Source: Bryum argenteum (taxonomy: Eukaryota; Streptophyta; Bryopsida; Bryales; Bryaceae). Taken from it: a DNA stretch of 64,000 nt. Each line of letters begins with the position of its first letter. The stretch's first letter is position 1. Positions 22,004-34,876 of this stretch are shown here, piece after piece. The stretch spans positions 8,287,001 through 8,351,000 of the forward strand of contig CM073325.1 of assembly GCA_037043015.1 (NCBI GenBank), given 5' to 3'. The notes under the pieces are model-generated. The model ran no database searches, was not told the DNA's origin, and saw only the letters and a list, made by a program, of their open reading frames with translations. The translations under genes were made by a program, and so were the position numbers.

Positions 22004-25000
22004 AGAGAGTAATTACCAAAGGCTTAATCATACTCCTTCACAAAGGAGGGGAGAAAGAGGACCTAGGAAATTGGAGGCCCATCACCTTGTTAAACACGGC
22101 CTACAAAATTCTAGCCAAAGCATTACAGCTTAGACTTCAACCTACCCTTCCCGAGCTCATTTCCAATGATCAGACGGCTTTCATCCAGGGGAGATTCATC
22201 CTTGATAATGTGCTCGTTACTCATGAAGTCATAGAGTGGGCAAAGACTTCGAATCAAGATCTTGTTCTTCTCAAGTTAGACTTTAGAAAAGCCTACGATA
22301 TGGTTAACCATGAGTTTCTCTTCCAAGCTTTAGCCAAAGTAGGATTGCCTAACAAGTTCCTTGCCTTAACCAAGCTTTTGTTTACTAATGCTCGGGCGTC
22401 AGTATTGTGTAACGGAATCATTTCCAAAGATTTCCAGTTAGAGAGAGGCGTTCGTCAAGGATGCCCCTTGGCACCCTATCTTTTCCTTTTTGCAGGTGAA
22501 GCTCTCAACGCAGCTACTAAAAGTCTTATTGCAGAATCCGAGCTTAGCGGGATCACTCTGCCCAACTCCACCACCCAACAAGCAATCATTCAATACGCAG
22601 ACGACACAAACTTCACGGTGGCAGGTACAGAACGCAACTTATTAACCCTCACCAACACTCTCGAGAGGTTTCACAAAGCGTCCGGCCTCCAACTCAATTG
22701 GGACAAAAGTGTGGTCCATTGGTTCTCACAAGAACCCCCCCCCCCCACCTTGGACTCAACGACTCCAATGTCAATGGGCCCAAGAGGGGGTCTTATCTAA
22801 GCTTTTAGGCACCCCGTTTGGCTTAAACCAACGAACCGTGGACGTAGATGAATTTCTGCTCCAGAAAATTACCAAGAAGCTGAACTATTGGCAGACCACC
22901 CACCTGTCTCTATCAGGTAGAGTTCTAATCATCAACTCTATCCTCCTCTCTTCTCTTTGGTACTTTCTAGGCATTTGGTGTGGTTCTTTGGTGATTCTCA
23001 GAAAAATAAAGACCCTTATAAGGAACTTCCTTTGGTCGGGAGTGGTCAATAAGTGCCGCACCAGGGTTTCATGGGCCGACTGCACTTTGGCCAAGTCAAA
23101 AGGTGGGCTAGGCCTTTTAGACCCGGAAGACGTCCTACACGCCCTAATGGCCAAGTGGGTAATTAGAGCACTCACGCCCGGCAACACCAACTTGCAAACA
23201 CTGCTGCGCCACAAGATCCTACAGGTCCAACCCACCTATCCTGGGAGTTGGCCTAAATCCCCTAACTGGATCCTCCTGTACAAATTTCGCTCAACTCGCG
23301 GCTCGAAAGTGTGGGAGAGAATTATTAAAGCTTGGAGGAAACTCTCCCCCTCGATAGATGCCATCCCACCTGCAAACGCAGACGAGGTTAAGTCAACTTC
23401 CTTATGGTTTGCAACCCACCGGTTGTCTAGACTTGACAATTTCGATTTAGAGAGGATCCCCACTCTTATGAGAAGCAGCTTTTCTCAAATTAATGATATC
23501 TGGTGCCCTAGGAGGCTGAAAATCATAGACTGGGAAGAAGCACAGAATAAGTTCCAACTAGAAGTTGTCGAAGAGGCCGCATACTTGCAGTTGATTCACT
23601 CTATTCCTCCCAAATGGTTGGAACTACTCACTAACCCGAACATAGAAGCTTCAAAAGAAGACTTTATTGGTATCTTTGCAGATACGATTGCAGGTCTTCC
23701 CAGCATGGTGATCCGGGCCTCGAGCAGCTTCACTCTTCTCGCTACAACAGAACCCCAGGAGGTCCAAATCCCTTGCGGGGCCGAGATCTTCGCAGTAGGC
23801 GCCACAAGCATGCTGCAAAGAACGGCACCACTCACAGGGCTAGCAAGGAGACACACCGGCCGGTTCGCGAGAGTTCGGGTGGTGTCAGTGACTACTGGCT
23901 CCGCCAAAAATGCTAACATTGTTTTGTGGTATGCTGGTATTATTGCGAATTTAAGTTTTGACCCGGCAAGATGGAGATGGCGTAGCAAGTGGACATCCAC
24001 AACTACCAAGACTAGACGGCCTCCCAAACACAAGGGTCAATGCTTGCTCAATTACACAACTAAAGAGGGCAGAGCACTCGTGAGACCTATCCAAGAACTG
24101 AGCCGCTCCATCCCCGAGAAATGGAAAGGTATTCTCCCGAGCACGTACAAGCCGGATTGGCATGAAGTCTGGCATGCAGCCAAGCCACAAAAGGAGGCAG
24201 GGTTCCTATGGTCGGTTTATCACCATGCCATTGCAGTGAATGAATGGCGCCACCAAATGTGCCCCCAAACAGACAGGAATTGTCCTAGTTGCCTGCTTCG
24301 TGTCCCAGAGTCAATTAAACATCGATTTGTAGAGTGCCCCAAAGCCACGCATGCGTGGAACTATGCACAAACGATCTTCAACACCGTCATGCAGGTTCCA
24401 GCACGAGAGGGCAAATGGGATCCTTTAGTTTGGCAGCAATGTCTATTGGGGTCTCCTCTCCCTCGCAAACTCAGAAAAGGTAACAGCATTTGGATGGTGT
24501 TAAGAGGCTTAGTAATATGGGTGATGTGGTTGGATAGAAATGCTGATGTATTTGCAGACACCAAATGGACCCCTCAGTTTAGAGAGGTACGAATTTGGGA
24601 ATCTATGCTAGATATTATTCGAACAGCTTGGGAACGAACGATGTACCTAATACACACACATCCCGCCCACGCCGACAAGTTTCTGGACAAGTTCGATCGG
24701 AATTGGCTGCCTACGGACGAACTTGCCTCAAGAGTAGAAACAGCTCTGGAATGGAATGCCACGAGACCGTCTATGGGGGCATTCAGGATGTAATCAAGTC
24801 AAATAGCACCAACAACTTTTCACAACATATGTCTGGTTTGAGGGGGATTTGGGGTGCAGGCCATAAGATAACGAGTGTTGCTGTAGAGAACAGCGCAGGC
24901 ATCAGGCGAGGAGTTGCAGTGGCGTGGAGGAGGACGGCAAAGAGCAGGCAGGGCTCTAGCTGCAAGTCAAGGACCTGCGGCGAGACACGAGGAAAGGACC

Positions 25001-25306
25001 AGCTGGATGGAGCTGATCGACTGGATAGTATTTAGGTCCGGGAACACGTCGACGGAGCGGAAGGAGCCTGCGAAGGCAAAGGAGTGGATCGCCCGGGGGG
25101 TGCGATTGGTGGAGAACCTCCACCACTTGATGGAGGTTGAGGATGTTTAGTGGCTGAACTAGCGTGGTGGTTTTGCCTCAGAAAATCTTAAAAAGAATTT
25201 GGTTCAATTCTGCCGGGCTTCGGCTCTGGCTCTTGTATGTGTTTAACTTCAGTAAAGCATATACTGTTCAAGAAAAAAAAAAGAAAAAAAAAGAAGAGAG
25301 TAATTA
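22003..25306 (+). mobile_element. 5'-truncated LINE retrotransposon with target-site duplication
   Basis: Body 22016-25293. It is flanked by a 13-bp direct repeat, AAGAGAGTAATTA, at 22003-22015 and 25294-25306, the second copy directly after an A-rich tail (25270-25293). This is the signature of target-primed reverse transcription. The element starts abruptly inside the reverse transcriptase domain (KGLIILLHKGG...NWRPI), so ORF1, the endonuclease and early RT motifs are missing. A ~480-bp 3' untranslated region follows the ORF2 stop at 24793. The intact duplication suggests a fairly young insertion. Confidence 0.92.
22017..24793 (+). pseudogene. LINE ORF2 remnant: reverse transcriptase and zf-RVT
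   Basis: Plant L1-type ORF2. Frame 1 (to 22800) holds the RT palm: NWRPITLLNTAYK, LKLDFRKAYD, GVRQGCPLAPYLF and the catalytic QYADDTNF. Frame 2 takes over at a run of twelve C (22735-22746) and continues to 24793 with LLGTPFGLNQ, LSLSGRVLIINS, the thumb region and a C-terminal zinc-knuckle-like zf-RVT segment (CPSCLLRVPESIKHRFVECPKATHAW). The change of frame at the homopolymer is a single-base indel; it could be a real mutation or a sequencing error. Truncated at the N-terminus, so non-functional either way. Confidence 0.9.
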
Positions 25307-28300
25307 TGATTGAGTAACACCATAGTTGTATCGACTCTTTTTTCTAATTTTCGACTCACACAAAATCTCACTTAAGTGAACTAATTTTAAAACATCACAA
25401 AACGGCGGTGATACCAAGGCAAGTTGGGGGCAAAAAAGCCGACTCCGCATGCTTTTTCTTTGATAATAACAACACCCCCCTCCATGCAAGACCACTATCA
25501 TAATCATACAATAATGACAATAATTGAAACACTGTTCATCGATTCTATTCTATTTCATTTCTATTTTACCCAATTTCTAATAAAATTTTTGGACTTTTGT
25601 GCACAGTTCCCGGATTTTCTTGCTTGTGGGTTTTGTTCAAAATTAGGTTTTTATCCATACTTGACTCATTTGCTGGTACTGTACGTCTCTTAAGGCCAAT
25701 ACGCAACGTATTATTACTTAACTCCCTCCAAATTTAAGTTGGGTACCCTATAGCCGTGGTTGGGGTAAAAATCATCATAATTACTCCCCACCCCCCCCCC
25801 TTTTATAATGTATTTATTCAGCTTTGGATTATTCTTCATGGTGGTAACTAAGGAAATTAACTCTTGTAAAAGATGATGATTACCTTGGTGTTAATGATGG
25901 ATGGGTGGGGGGAAGTAAGTTATAATGGTAAATATAAATGACGCTCCGTGCAAGTGAGTTTATTAGTGTGCAGCCAAATTAGATTAGTTTAGGTAATCAA
26001 CGACATCTGTCAATAGATTCACAGAATCATTATGAGGCTCCTGTCCAGCTTACAGCCAAAAAATAATAATTAAAAGGACATCTGCACTATATATACTCGC
26101 TTCTGGAAGGTGTTGATTATTTTATTTCAATATTTTTTTAAAAGAAAAAATTCATGTGTGTGTGTGGCTTTTTTAGATGTTTATAGTGTCTCACATGTAC
26201 AAAGAATGACAATAGGCGCACTTAAAATATTACTCTATGGAATTTTTTCTTGTTACCAAGAACAACAATCATCTTAAATGTGACTAAAATGTACCAAGGA
26301 GTATTTTGGTAGATCCGAGTAACTTGGAAACTCGGCAAGCCTTGGCATGCGCAAATAACTTGGACTCCTTGTCCTTGACGTCTAGAATAATGAATACATA
26401 GCATGTACAGACACCATTACCTTGATCTATGACACCAAGTGTTACAAGTCACCACTGAAAACTATAGATAGGAGGCCTAAGGTGGCAACTATCAACGGTA
26501 GGCATGGGCAGAGTTAAATGAGAACAAGTTGGCACGTTCACATAAGTCAAGAGCGTTAGCGTTCTTCACCGCTCTTAGATGTTCATGCCCTAATTTACAT
26601 GGTCTCCACTGCTTCGAATACATCAATAAAATCCCCATCTACCGTGGTTGCATGTCGACAAAATAATTATACGTCACATTTCCTACATCCTGCTCATAAT
26701 TACTTATCTATTTGTTTTCATTAATCAAATACCAAAAAACACGCCAAGACCTCGCAAAGCTTGAGAACCATTGGGAACGTTAACGGGTTAACCCCCAGTT
26801 AGTTTCTACAATTGCCAAGTTTTGCTATTCCCTTGAACGGCAATTAGGTCTTAGCATTGACTAGAGTCCTCTTGTCCGGTGGGCATTAGGACACTGGCTT
26901 GACGAACAGACACTCTAATCATGCCGGCCCTGAAAATGGACCGGAAGTTTTTATCTATTTTTACCTATCTATCTTAGCATTGAAACTAGAGAACCATCTT
27001 AAAACTACAAATGAACCTTGTCTACAGTGCCTTGTCCCAACGAGCTCCAAATCCAAGTTACCATTGAACTGGCTGCCACACCAGTGTGGTCATGGGCACA
27101 GTATAATTGAGAATGTGCATTCCATATAATAATTTTGCACAATAAGTTAGTGATTATAAGTTGAGTGCAATCCATGTCCCAATCAAAGCTTCTGCATTCT
27201 GATATGAAAGCCCTTTTAAAACTGCCTTTTTAAATGGGCTCCCTGCCAATTGGTCAGCTCCTGACAAAAAGAGCACCCCAAGGATCAGCAGCCACTTTTC
27301 TGTACCTGCTAGCAACACCCCCCCATGTTGGTACTACCACCCCTAGAGTGAAAAAGTGGCTCAAAGTCTATTTGGATGTGGAAACCCCAACAAGTACCTA
27401 TATAGGCTCCATCATTTTTTCAACCCTAAATACAAAAATGTACTATCTAAGATGGCTTTTGTAGGAAATATATGTACAAATAACTCCTAGTAACTTACAT
27501 GTGTGTTGGAAAGCGAAACAATATGTTATTTTTGTATATTAGGTTTCAACGTTGTGTACTTTTGTAAGAACATTTTATATTTCATTGAGTCCCTTTGCAC
27601 CATGGGTCATGAAGATTGACCACCGCCCTTCTAAAACTTGTGATTGGAGAGTAAAGTGTTGTCTGTGCCATTTGACTTTAAAGTACCTGGAAAAAAAGGA
27701 GAATGACCACTAACTTTGAGGTCCCCAAAGTATGTGATGAATTTTCGACAATGGGTAATGTTTTCATGATCTCCATGATAATAGTTGACTCAAAGCAAAC
27801 GCCTCGACTCAACTACAATTACGCAAACGATGAGGCTAGAAAATTAGTAGTTGGTTAGTATTCAATTATTCAAGGAGAACGAAGGAAAAAGGGGAGTGTA
27901 AAGGACATAATGAGGAGGATTTAAATTAGAAAATTAAACTTAAAACGTGTCCCTATCCAAATCCACTTCACATTACAAGAGTGACCAAACCACTTGCAAA
28001 TTCAATTCTGGTTTATCATGGTCACGGCTCTTGTCCAAGCGCCACGCCCATGAAAATAATTTTATTTATTGTTCCAGCCATGGTAGGTAGTCTTCCATAC
28101 GGAAAAGGGAGAGCTCGTAGGTGGCGGATGTGACGTGGTTATGTACTAGTCACATTAGGGGAAGAGGATTGTAGTTTACATTAGCTAGATTTAGGGGCGA
28201 GCTAGGCACCCTACTCAGGGACTAGAAGCTTTTACTTAGTCCTAAAACTTAGACACGCGGAGGACACTATGAGAAAATTACAAAAAAACCTTCGCCAAGC

Positions 28301-28713
28301 AAGCCCTTGCTTTGATTCATGTTGTGTTAATCCAATCGATTAATACATTAATTGGTTCAAGAAAAAATAAAAAAGTTTTATTTTTCTGTCGGGAAAAATT
28401 AATGAATATCTTCTTTTTACTGAATGGAAATAACGCCACCAGGAACATGAACAGTAAAAACGACTACCCCTACTAAAATTACCTATACTATTTACGAGGA
28501 TAACATGCATAATGTGAAGCCAGCCAAAGAAATCCTTTAAAATTAAAAAAATGCGTGATGCATGCATGACATGGCGATAGATTATGATTGCTGATCTGTC
28601 ACCTCTCAAATTGGATACGAAATTCTAATGAACAGTCCAAAATCATGTAAGCTATGATTTGATATACAGAATTAACTGATTCTCCCCATTCCCTGATAAG
28701 AGCCTTTTCTCTG
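25307..28713. other. Long intergenic stretch, no gene recognised
   Basis: About 3.4 kb with only short, motif-free open frames. C-run at 25790-25800 and a TG run near 26155. A GTTAACGGGTTAACCCCC string at 26779 may be an eroded TTAA-family end. Confidence 0.55.
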
Positions 28714-29083
28714 TTAACCCTTAAACGCCCGAGCAAGCCCGAGGGGCTTGATTCCAACAGAATCTTCCCTGTAGCTCTCATTGTACTCAACGTTTCACTT
28801 ATATTTTGATGTCAAACTGGTCACCTTCTTCTGATGCATTCAAAAAGTGAATTTTCACAATTCAAATCACAATTTGTACGAATGATTTTGTGGTTTGAAA
28901 GGATTGTGGTAGGTAGGTTGGGGTGGTACATAACCTTGTAGGAGGTTGCAAGCTCATCATTGATTGGTCCATTCATGATGCCCAAGTTCAAAAAGTGCAC
29001 TATTCATGATGCCCAAGTCCAAAAGATGCTGTGATCCAATTTTGGGCTGCCCGTTTTAGACCCCAAGGGCGTTTAAGGGTTAA
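28714..29083 (+). mobile_element. TTAA-flanked element, 370 bp
   Basis: TTAA-CCCTTAAACGCCC at 28714 and GGGCGTTTAAGGG-TTAA ending 29083: a perfect 13-bp terminal inverted repeat. Left hairpin is a perfect 7-bp stem, CAAGCCC-GAG-GGGCTTG (28734-28750). The interior is unlike the other copies. It ends 729 bp upstream of the CYP40 start codon. Confidence 0.88.
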
Positions 29084-29811
29084 ATTAAATAGGCACCCAT
29101 TTGTTCCCATACAAATTCCTAATGGGGAACGTGCGAAGGCAGAGGGGCGAATGTGGGGCGTTACGTTCCCGACGTTCCCCATTCATTTCAAGTGGCCATG
29201 CCGCCGCTTTTCGCCACTACCGACCTATTGTTGTACACGACGGTTTCGGACGGAACGTCGACGAAGCGTCAACGGATTCCAGGTGAAACGGTCGTCCTCC
29301 CTGCACCCCGGCGCGGCACAGGGGGGGGGGAGGCTCTGCGTTGTAAATAATAAATTTTAAGGTGTATTTTTGCGGGGGTTTGTTTTTTGTCTGGTTTGTT
29401 TGTTGGCTGGCCTTGATCTGCCGGCTTGGAGGGGAGGGGCGTTGGACGGAGCGGGTAGGATTCGTCGAGAGCCTTCTGTAGAGCCGCTTAAGGAGGGGCT
29501 ACTGGCGGCGGTTATAATTTTGGCACTTGGATTTTGCCATTTAGAAATACCAGCTTGCTATCTGTTTCTTACAGATTCACTCCCCTCCAGTTTTCGCGTC
29601 TTGAGCTCGCCCTGACCTTTCTTGCTAAGCTTTTCTCTGCTTCTGGAGGATGCTGGAACCCTAGTTTGTTTGTTAGTTTGGAATTGGAATCCTTTGAGGG
29701 AGAAGCTGTTTTGAAAAATAATCTTCAGCTGTTTTTTTTTTTTTCGGTTTGTGATCAATCTTAGTCGATCTTTGTTTTAGAAAACAAGCCACGAGTGCGG
29801 AAGCAGCAGCT
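29084..29811 (+). promoter_or_regulatory. CYP40 upstream region and 5' leader
   Basis: Base composition becomes markedly more GC-rich from about 29100 to 29520 than in neighbouring intergenic DNA, as expected for a gene-proximal region. Pyrimidine-rich sequence at 29560-29760 probably belongs to the 5' leader. No certain TATA box or transcription start can be assigned. Confidence 0.4.
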
Positions 29812-32705
29812 ATGGAGTCGTCGTCGAAGAGCAACCCGAAGGTCTACTTCGACATAAGTATAGGCGGTGATATGGAAGGCAGGATCGTGATCGAGCTCTT
29901 TGCAGATGTTGTGCCTAGGACTGCCGAGAATTTTCGTGCACTTTGCACCGGGGAAAAAGGCATTGGACCAGTCACAGGACGACCGATGCATTTAAAAGTA
30001 TGGTGATGTGGAATCCATTGTTCATTTCTGCATGCATAGATTTGATTGCTAATCGGATTGTTGTTTCTGTGAATCTCGTTCGAGAGAGATAGCAGTAGTA
30101 GTTCGGAATTGCCTAGATAGACGCCGTGTGGTGGTTCGATGACCCTACGTGTGGCGGCCGAAAATGCTGGCACAATGCTGGCTCTTCCCGTTGTTTGGCT
30201 CAATTTTGATTGTCTTAGTGAGGGAGGCGTGCTTAGGCGGAGATAGCGAGTGTAGAGATAGAAAAAGTGCAACTGCTAGAAGTTCGAGCGTCGGCTCAAT
30301 TAATTAGGTGACTAGTTTTAGTTATCCTGGTGATTATTTTCGAGGTCTGTGTAGGTTAGTGGCGCTCTTGTCTTGACTGTCTCAGAATGCGTGTATGTCA
30401 CTTTTGCTGTTTATAAATTGGATAGACATTTTTTATTGTTTTCTTTTTTAGTGTGTTGAGCATGTTTGGGAAATGCGGTCGTGGATGGTTGAATTCCTCC
30501 ACTGTATGCACGCTTTAGAGGTGTGCGATCCATTTTGGACGTACTCGTCCGGCTGCTCACCCCTGTTGACTGACCAGCTTTTTTATCCTGTATTACGTAC
30601 TGGATGCTACTCTTTAAACAGGGCACCATTTTTCACAGAGTAATAAAAGGCTTTATGATTCAAGGGGGAGATTTCGAAAACTCCAATGGGACTGGCGGCG
30701 AGTCCATCTACGGGAAGAATTTCGAGGACGAAAATTTCCAGATGAAGCATGAACGGAAGGGTGTGTTATCCATGGCGAACGCAGGACCGAACACTAATGG
30801 ATCGCAGTTCTTCATTACTACTAATCGAACTCCTCACCTCGATGGGAAGCATGTTGTCTTCGGTAAGATACTGAAGGGTATGGGAGTCGTCCGCTCCATT
30901 GAGCACCAGCCGGTTGATAGTGCAACCAATCTTCCCTTACTTGATGTGCGTATCGAAGACTGCGGCGAGCTGCCGGAGGGTGCTGATGATGGCGTCGTAG
31001 GTATGTGTTTTGATTCTTTGGTCTATGAAAGCATTATCCTGCTTGTCTATCGCATTTCTTACGTTTGTGATTGTAAGGTCCATAGAACTTGGAGTGACAA
31101 TCAATGTTCTGTTTCGATTTCAGGATTCACACAAGACGGGGATAAATATCCGGATTGGCCCTCAGACTTGGACACGCAGCCAGCTGAAGCAGCGTTTTGG
31201 GAGGAAGCAGTTGATTCTGCCCGCGGCTATGGCAATGAGAACTTTAAAGTAAACACCGAATCACACTGTTGATGCATTTGTCTGTCTCCAATACATACCT
31301 TAGGTAATTGGTCTTGCTGTTGAAGATCGTATAATTTTGGACTTCATAGAAGCTCTCGTATTCATGTGTGCATCTTCTGAGCAGAAAGGAGATTACAAGA
31401 CCGCACTAAGAAAGTACCGCAAGGCTTTACGGTATCTGGATGTATGCTGGGAGAAGGGGCAGCTTGATGAAAGTAAGTAGCTGAGGTTTTGGAGGCATTG
31501 CATTTTCTCTGGTTGCATGCGTCAAGGTTTGTGTTTGATGGCTAACATCTGAATGTATTGCTGTTGTTTGCAGCAAGGAGCAATTCGTTGCGCAAGATGA
31601 AATCGATGATATTGACCAATAGTGCTGTGAGTTACTCTCAAGACCTCTTGTCTTGGACAGTCGTCATTATTTTTTCCTTCTCTCCCCCCCCACCTTTTTC
31701 TCCTCTAATGTGGCTTTTGTGGTTCTGGTGACAGGCTTGCAAGCTGAAACTTGATGATCCTCAAGGTGCACTGACCGACTGTGAATATGCCATGCAAACT
31801 GGAGTTGATAACGTTAAAGCACTCTTCCGGCAAGGACAGGTGAGTTCCTTTCTGTGGTGTAGCATAAGTAAAGGCTGCATGTAAAAGTACTGGGACAACT
31901 GATATTTATATACAGCGCTGATTACCAAATCACGAGAAATCGGGCAATAGTATGATTATGTTATTCAACTTGCTATTACTGAAGCGACATCCATTCGTAA
32001 TTATGTTGCAGGCTCATTTAGCGATGGGTGACATTGATTCAGCACTGATGAGTTTGACCAAAGCCTCAAACATCGAACCGAACGACAGTAAGTTATCTCT
32101 TTCTCCGTCACAATGTTTGAACTTGTAAGTAGATTGGAGTTGAACCACTGACACATCGAATTTAGCCATTGCGCTATCCGTTGTTGAGAATCCGCTTCGT
32201 CAAAAGTTCTGTAAGACTCGTTTCGTCTGTATGCATTTCAAGTCTGACCGTGTATGGGAGATCTTAAATATACATTTTCTCATGGGTGTGCTTGAAGATT
32301 TACTGCTGGGAATCAGTTCCTAAAAAATTGTGTCAAAGTTCGGATTATTTCAGCGCCCGCTACGCTTCTGTGTTTACAACTGTCACAACACCTGCTGATT
32401 GTTAGTAAATCATGTTTTTGCAGCTGGGATCAAGAGAGAGCTCGCATCTGTGAGGAAAAAGGTGCGTTAATTCAATACAAGAAATACTCAATAATCTAGA
32501 TGATTTTTAGAGGCATAGACACATGAAGATGCTAGCAGGCGCACGACACCTATGTACAAAATACAGTATGTATCACTAGTGATGATTCGAGTACTTGCGC
32601 AATCTAATACGCTTCTGTTTTTCGCACGCTAATGTTATCCTATGGTACCAGATCAATGAGCGGAACGAGAAGGAGAAGAAGTCCTACGCACGAATGTTCA
32701 AATAG
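29812..32705 (+). CDS. CYP40: Cyclophilin-40 peptidyl-prolyl isomerase with TPR domain
   Basis: Prolyl isomerase and Hsp90 co-chaperone; in Arabidopsis the orthologue (SQUINT) promotes AGO1-dependent miRNA activity. Nine exons give an unbroken 367-residue protein: 29812-29997, 30622-31000, 31124-31248, 31385-31472, 31574-31626, 31735-31839, 32012-32087, 32424-32461, 32652-32705; all introns are GT-AG and all phases agree. The Arabidopsis protein is about 361 aa. The cyclophilin domain (about 8-175) has [26 protein letters not shown] and [12 protein letters not shown]. His replaces the cyclosporin-contacting Trp, as is usual in CYP40. Three TPRs follow (about 215-340), with clamp-type residues in GNENFKKGDY, TNSAACKLKL and KALFRQGQA, expected to bind the Hsp90 C-terminal EEVD. 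The basic tail ends [11 protein letters not shown]. No signal peptide, so cytosolic or nuclear. Confidence 0.97.
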
Positions 32706-34876
32706 GAAGTCTTTTCATTTTTGATAGGTATTCTTCGTTGCCTTGTAAACTCTGAGATGGTTGTTTTACCTCATCTAATTCAACAACATTGTTCATAGTA
32801 CAGTTCACGAAGACTCGTGAGTTATTTTATTTGAACGGAATGATGCATTTACACCAGGAGGTGTAGAAGAGGATCTTTGCTCTCAGTTGCTACCGGTTGT
32901 TGAAAGATTGCTATGGTTTGTTAATGGCAGGGATGCAGTTGCAGATCAAAATGACTTCACGAAGTGTGAAGCCACGAAGTCCACTTACATATGAGACATT
33001 TCTTAGGGTTGCTAGACAGTGTTCGTGCCCTTTCTTAGTTGCTCATTGGAATCTTTACATATGTAAGCTGCATCATTCACTATGCATTCAAAAGTCCCAC
33101 ATGATTTTCTTATTTGACCCTGCCACGGTTCGTCTAATCACTTCACATTCAGCAAGGCAGCTCTCAAGTTGAAATGTTTTCAGAAGTCTGCAACTTGTGA
33201 ATCTTCTTGGTTGACACCAACTAGACTCTTTGTGAGAAGTGAAGTCTTCTTTGTCACTGATCAGAAACTCGTACATCTCGAGACTGAACTAGCCCAATGA
33301 AAGGATGTATTACTTCCTCGGAGTCCGTCGTAAACGTGGTGTGATGTTCCTCGATCTGTGCTTTTCAATTTAAAGTCCGAACAGGGGAGGGAATGTCACA
33401 ATTTGAATTGCACATTGATTCCTCACGAGGTAAGGAAGCCATCATTTGGTAGGGACAGGGGAGCCAGTAATGTACCCAAAAATGATGGGACGGGCAGCAG
33501 GGACATGCAACACGTACAAATGCCCTGAGGACGATGGAGGTATGATGATTGTGAGTTTCGTCTCCTCCACAATTGTACAATTTCTGCAAGGTGGCATAGG
33601 ACGATGATTATGATCTATCGTGAATGTGGAGCACGAGGAACTGATTACATCCCGGATGTCTTTACTGTCATGGCCAGTTACTGACACCTCCAGTTGCTGG
33701 TTTGATACACTGTCTACATCCGTCAATGTGAATGAAGCTTTGGCTGTCTATCCAAAAGGAAGTAGGACGGGTGTCACAGTTCAAGCTTAACAGTAGATTT
33801 GCTATGTGGATGTTTACGGTATGTTCGAAGATAAACTAGCATCTTCGAATGGTATGTGGTTCGTTTAAATTAGATGTGGATGTTGGCATTCAGACATTCT
33901 TCGTAAGGAATGGCACCATTATCTTGTGGGTAGGCCCCGTAAGTTTTTTTCTTCTTAACCACATTTACATTTTTCAGTTACCTGCCACAATGATAATGAG
34001 GGAACTTGCTCCTTCATTCGAGTTTTGAGTAAGTTAGCTCCAGAAACTGAGCAGAAGGCTAATCTTCTCATGAAGGCATCAAGCTCATCCTAACATGTAC
34101 ACCAAAACTTGATTGGTTTGATACACATGTTTGCTCCGAGACATTTATTTTTCCCAATATTCCTTATTCTTACTTTTGTATCACTTGGTTGCTTACGAAT
34201 TGTTTTTACAATATCCCTTGTTCTTACTTTTGTATCACTTGGTTGCTTAGGAATTTTGCGCATCTACACTAGTTTTTTCCATTGCTCATACACATTGATT
34301 TTTGCTTGCTTGTTTTGAAGCATACTCCTTATCATAAGAACTAAAATACCAATTGTTGAATGCTTGATGATTCTTTTAATGTGTGTACAAATTGATGATG
34401 ATATGGTTAGTACCAACTAATATGCAAATAAAACTCTAAAAATAAACAATAGTTTGTAATAACGGGATGGTAATAATGAAATGCCTAAATTTGTGTATGG
34501 GATCCGAAGGTCCTACCATAAGGTTTGTAGGCACCATTGCAACAATATATTCGATTGTTTAAAAGTTTTCATACATTATCCCAATCATATAATGTAGTAA
34601 CTAAAGAAGATTTGAGTTGTTCTTACTTCCAAAACATTTGGGGTCTAAATTGAAATCTGATATTTGTGTTATATTCTCTTTGAAAGAATAATGTATACTA
34701 AAAGCACATGCCTTAGTTGAAACATATTTAATTAACCCTTTGATGACTTAACTTACAATGGCTGAGTTTCAAGCGGATACATTCCATCTGTAGAAGTGGT
34801 CATGCCCATAAGTCCATATTGAGAAATTGGTAAACCTTCCAAGTACACTTGTTGGAAGCATTAGTTCCTTGATAGC
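32706..34876. other. CYP40 3' region and intergenic
   Basis: No gene I can support. A 94-aa minus-strand frame at 33726-33442 has no recognisable domain or start context. A TTAA-CCCTTTGATG string at 34733 may be an isolated family end. Confidence 0.5.
34155..34259 (+). repeat. 54-bp tandem duplication
   Basis: 'ttcttacttttgtatcactt' + ggttgctta occurs at 34167 and again 54 bp later. The small ORF across it (LTFVSLGCLRI twice) is a by-product. Confidence 0.8.

Noticed and set aside
30604-31272. 222-residue single-exon cyclophilin
   Set aside because: It reads through an intron at 31001-31123. Spliced with its neighbours the region gives complete CYP40.
33442-33726. 94-residue minus-strand ORF between CYP40 and the next element
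   Set aside because: No recognised domain, no supporting splice sites or context.
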